Source of the DNA: RGIG8700 sp964568815
GTDB lineage: Bacteria > Bacillota > Clostridia > RGIG6154
Direction of reading: 5' to 3'
Assembly (NCBI GenBank): GCA_964568815.1
Contig: CAZMRY010000005.1
Location: 1-40,199, forward strand
Length of the DNA stretch: 40,199 nt
Positions 40,132-40,199 of this stretch are shown one piece after another (positions within the stretch are counted from its first letter, which is position 1; each line of letters begins with the position of its first letter). A program made the position numbers and the translations under genes. The notes beneath the pieces were generated by a model. The model did not search any database, was not told the DNA's origin, and saw only the letters and a program-made list of their open reading frames with translations.

Positions 40132-40199
40132 GAAAAATGCATAACTCCGATTGCTGCGACACAAACTTCACTTTCCTGTAATGGTATGCGAAAAATAGA

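Overview
The window is AT-rich DNA from a low-GC, spore-forming member of the Firmicutes, most likely class Clostridia. It carries a spoIIAA-spoIIAB-sigF operon, an ECF vitamin transporter system with a THF riboswitch, a ThiI-NifS pair, a PTS EIICBA permease, a divergent type IIA topoisomerase pair and an AbrB-like regulator with a zinc ribbon. Many genes start with TTG or GTG. Species cannot be fixed from the sequence. Apart from its last 1.3 kb, the window reads as ordinary, densely packed chromosomal core.

Layout. 1-2.0 kb (minus strand): folate salvage unit, THF riboswitch > folT > folC. 2.0-5.8 kb (plus): DUF805 membrane protein, tRNA-Gly(GCC), and a two-gene ECF transporter whose second gene fuses two ATPases to a membrane substrate-binding domain. 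5.9-7.9 kb (plus): PTS EIICBA for a hexose. 7.9-8.7 kb (minus): YihY/BrkB-family membrane protein. 8.9-13.1 kb (plus): type IIA topoisomerase B and A subunits. 13.1-14.2 kb (minus): stand-alone EIIC-like membrane protein (PfoR-like). 14.3-20.4 kb (plus): a probable seven-gene operon of a ComEC-like metallo-hydrolase, DUF3006 protein, cysteine desulfurase, thiI, cinA, cyclophilin and galE. 20.4-36.5 kb (minus): Xer-type recombinase; spoIIA operon; DUF2007-pgsA-valS; uvrB-uvrA-methyltransferase; abrB-like regulator; pncB-miaB; rsmE with a small membrane protein. 36.7-38.3 kb (plus): initiator tRNA-Met and a GH28-like beta-helix protein. 38.3-40.2 kb (minus): dtd, then a decayed oxidoreductase, a tandem repeat, an array of tiny hairpins and a lipoprotein gene.

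How the parts fit. Folate: the THF riboswitch senses reduced folate and would shut off uptake (FolT) and polyglutamylation (FolC). tRNA biology recurs: thiI/nifS (4-thiouridine), miaB (ms2i6A), valS, dtd and two tRNA genes. DNA maintenance: topoisomerase pair, uvrBA, xer. Carbon: PTS EIICBA, galE and the GH28-like protein suggest growth on plant or host sugars.

Most worth a second look: (i) the 39.43-39.70 kb array of mini-hairpins separated by a 9-bp spacer that flips orientation across the array; (ii) the Gfo/Idh/MocA pseudogene with intact promoter, frameshift and a large internal deletion; (iii) three promoters (xer, abrB, pncB) that each carry a perfect inverted repeat over core elements; (iv) the fused A-A-S ECF transporter protein. 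No clearly new defence or mobile system with protein-coding parts was found.
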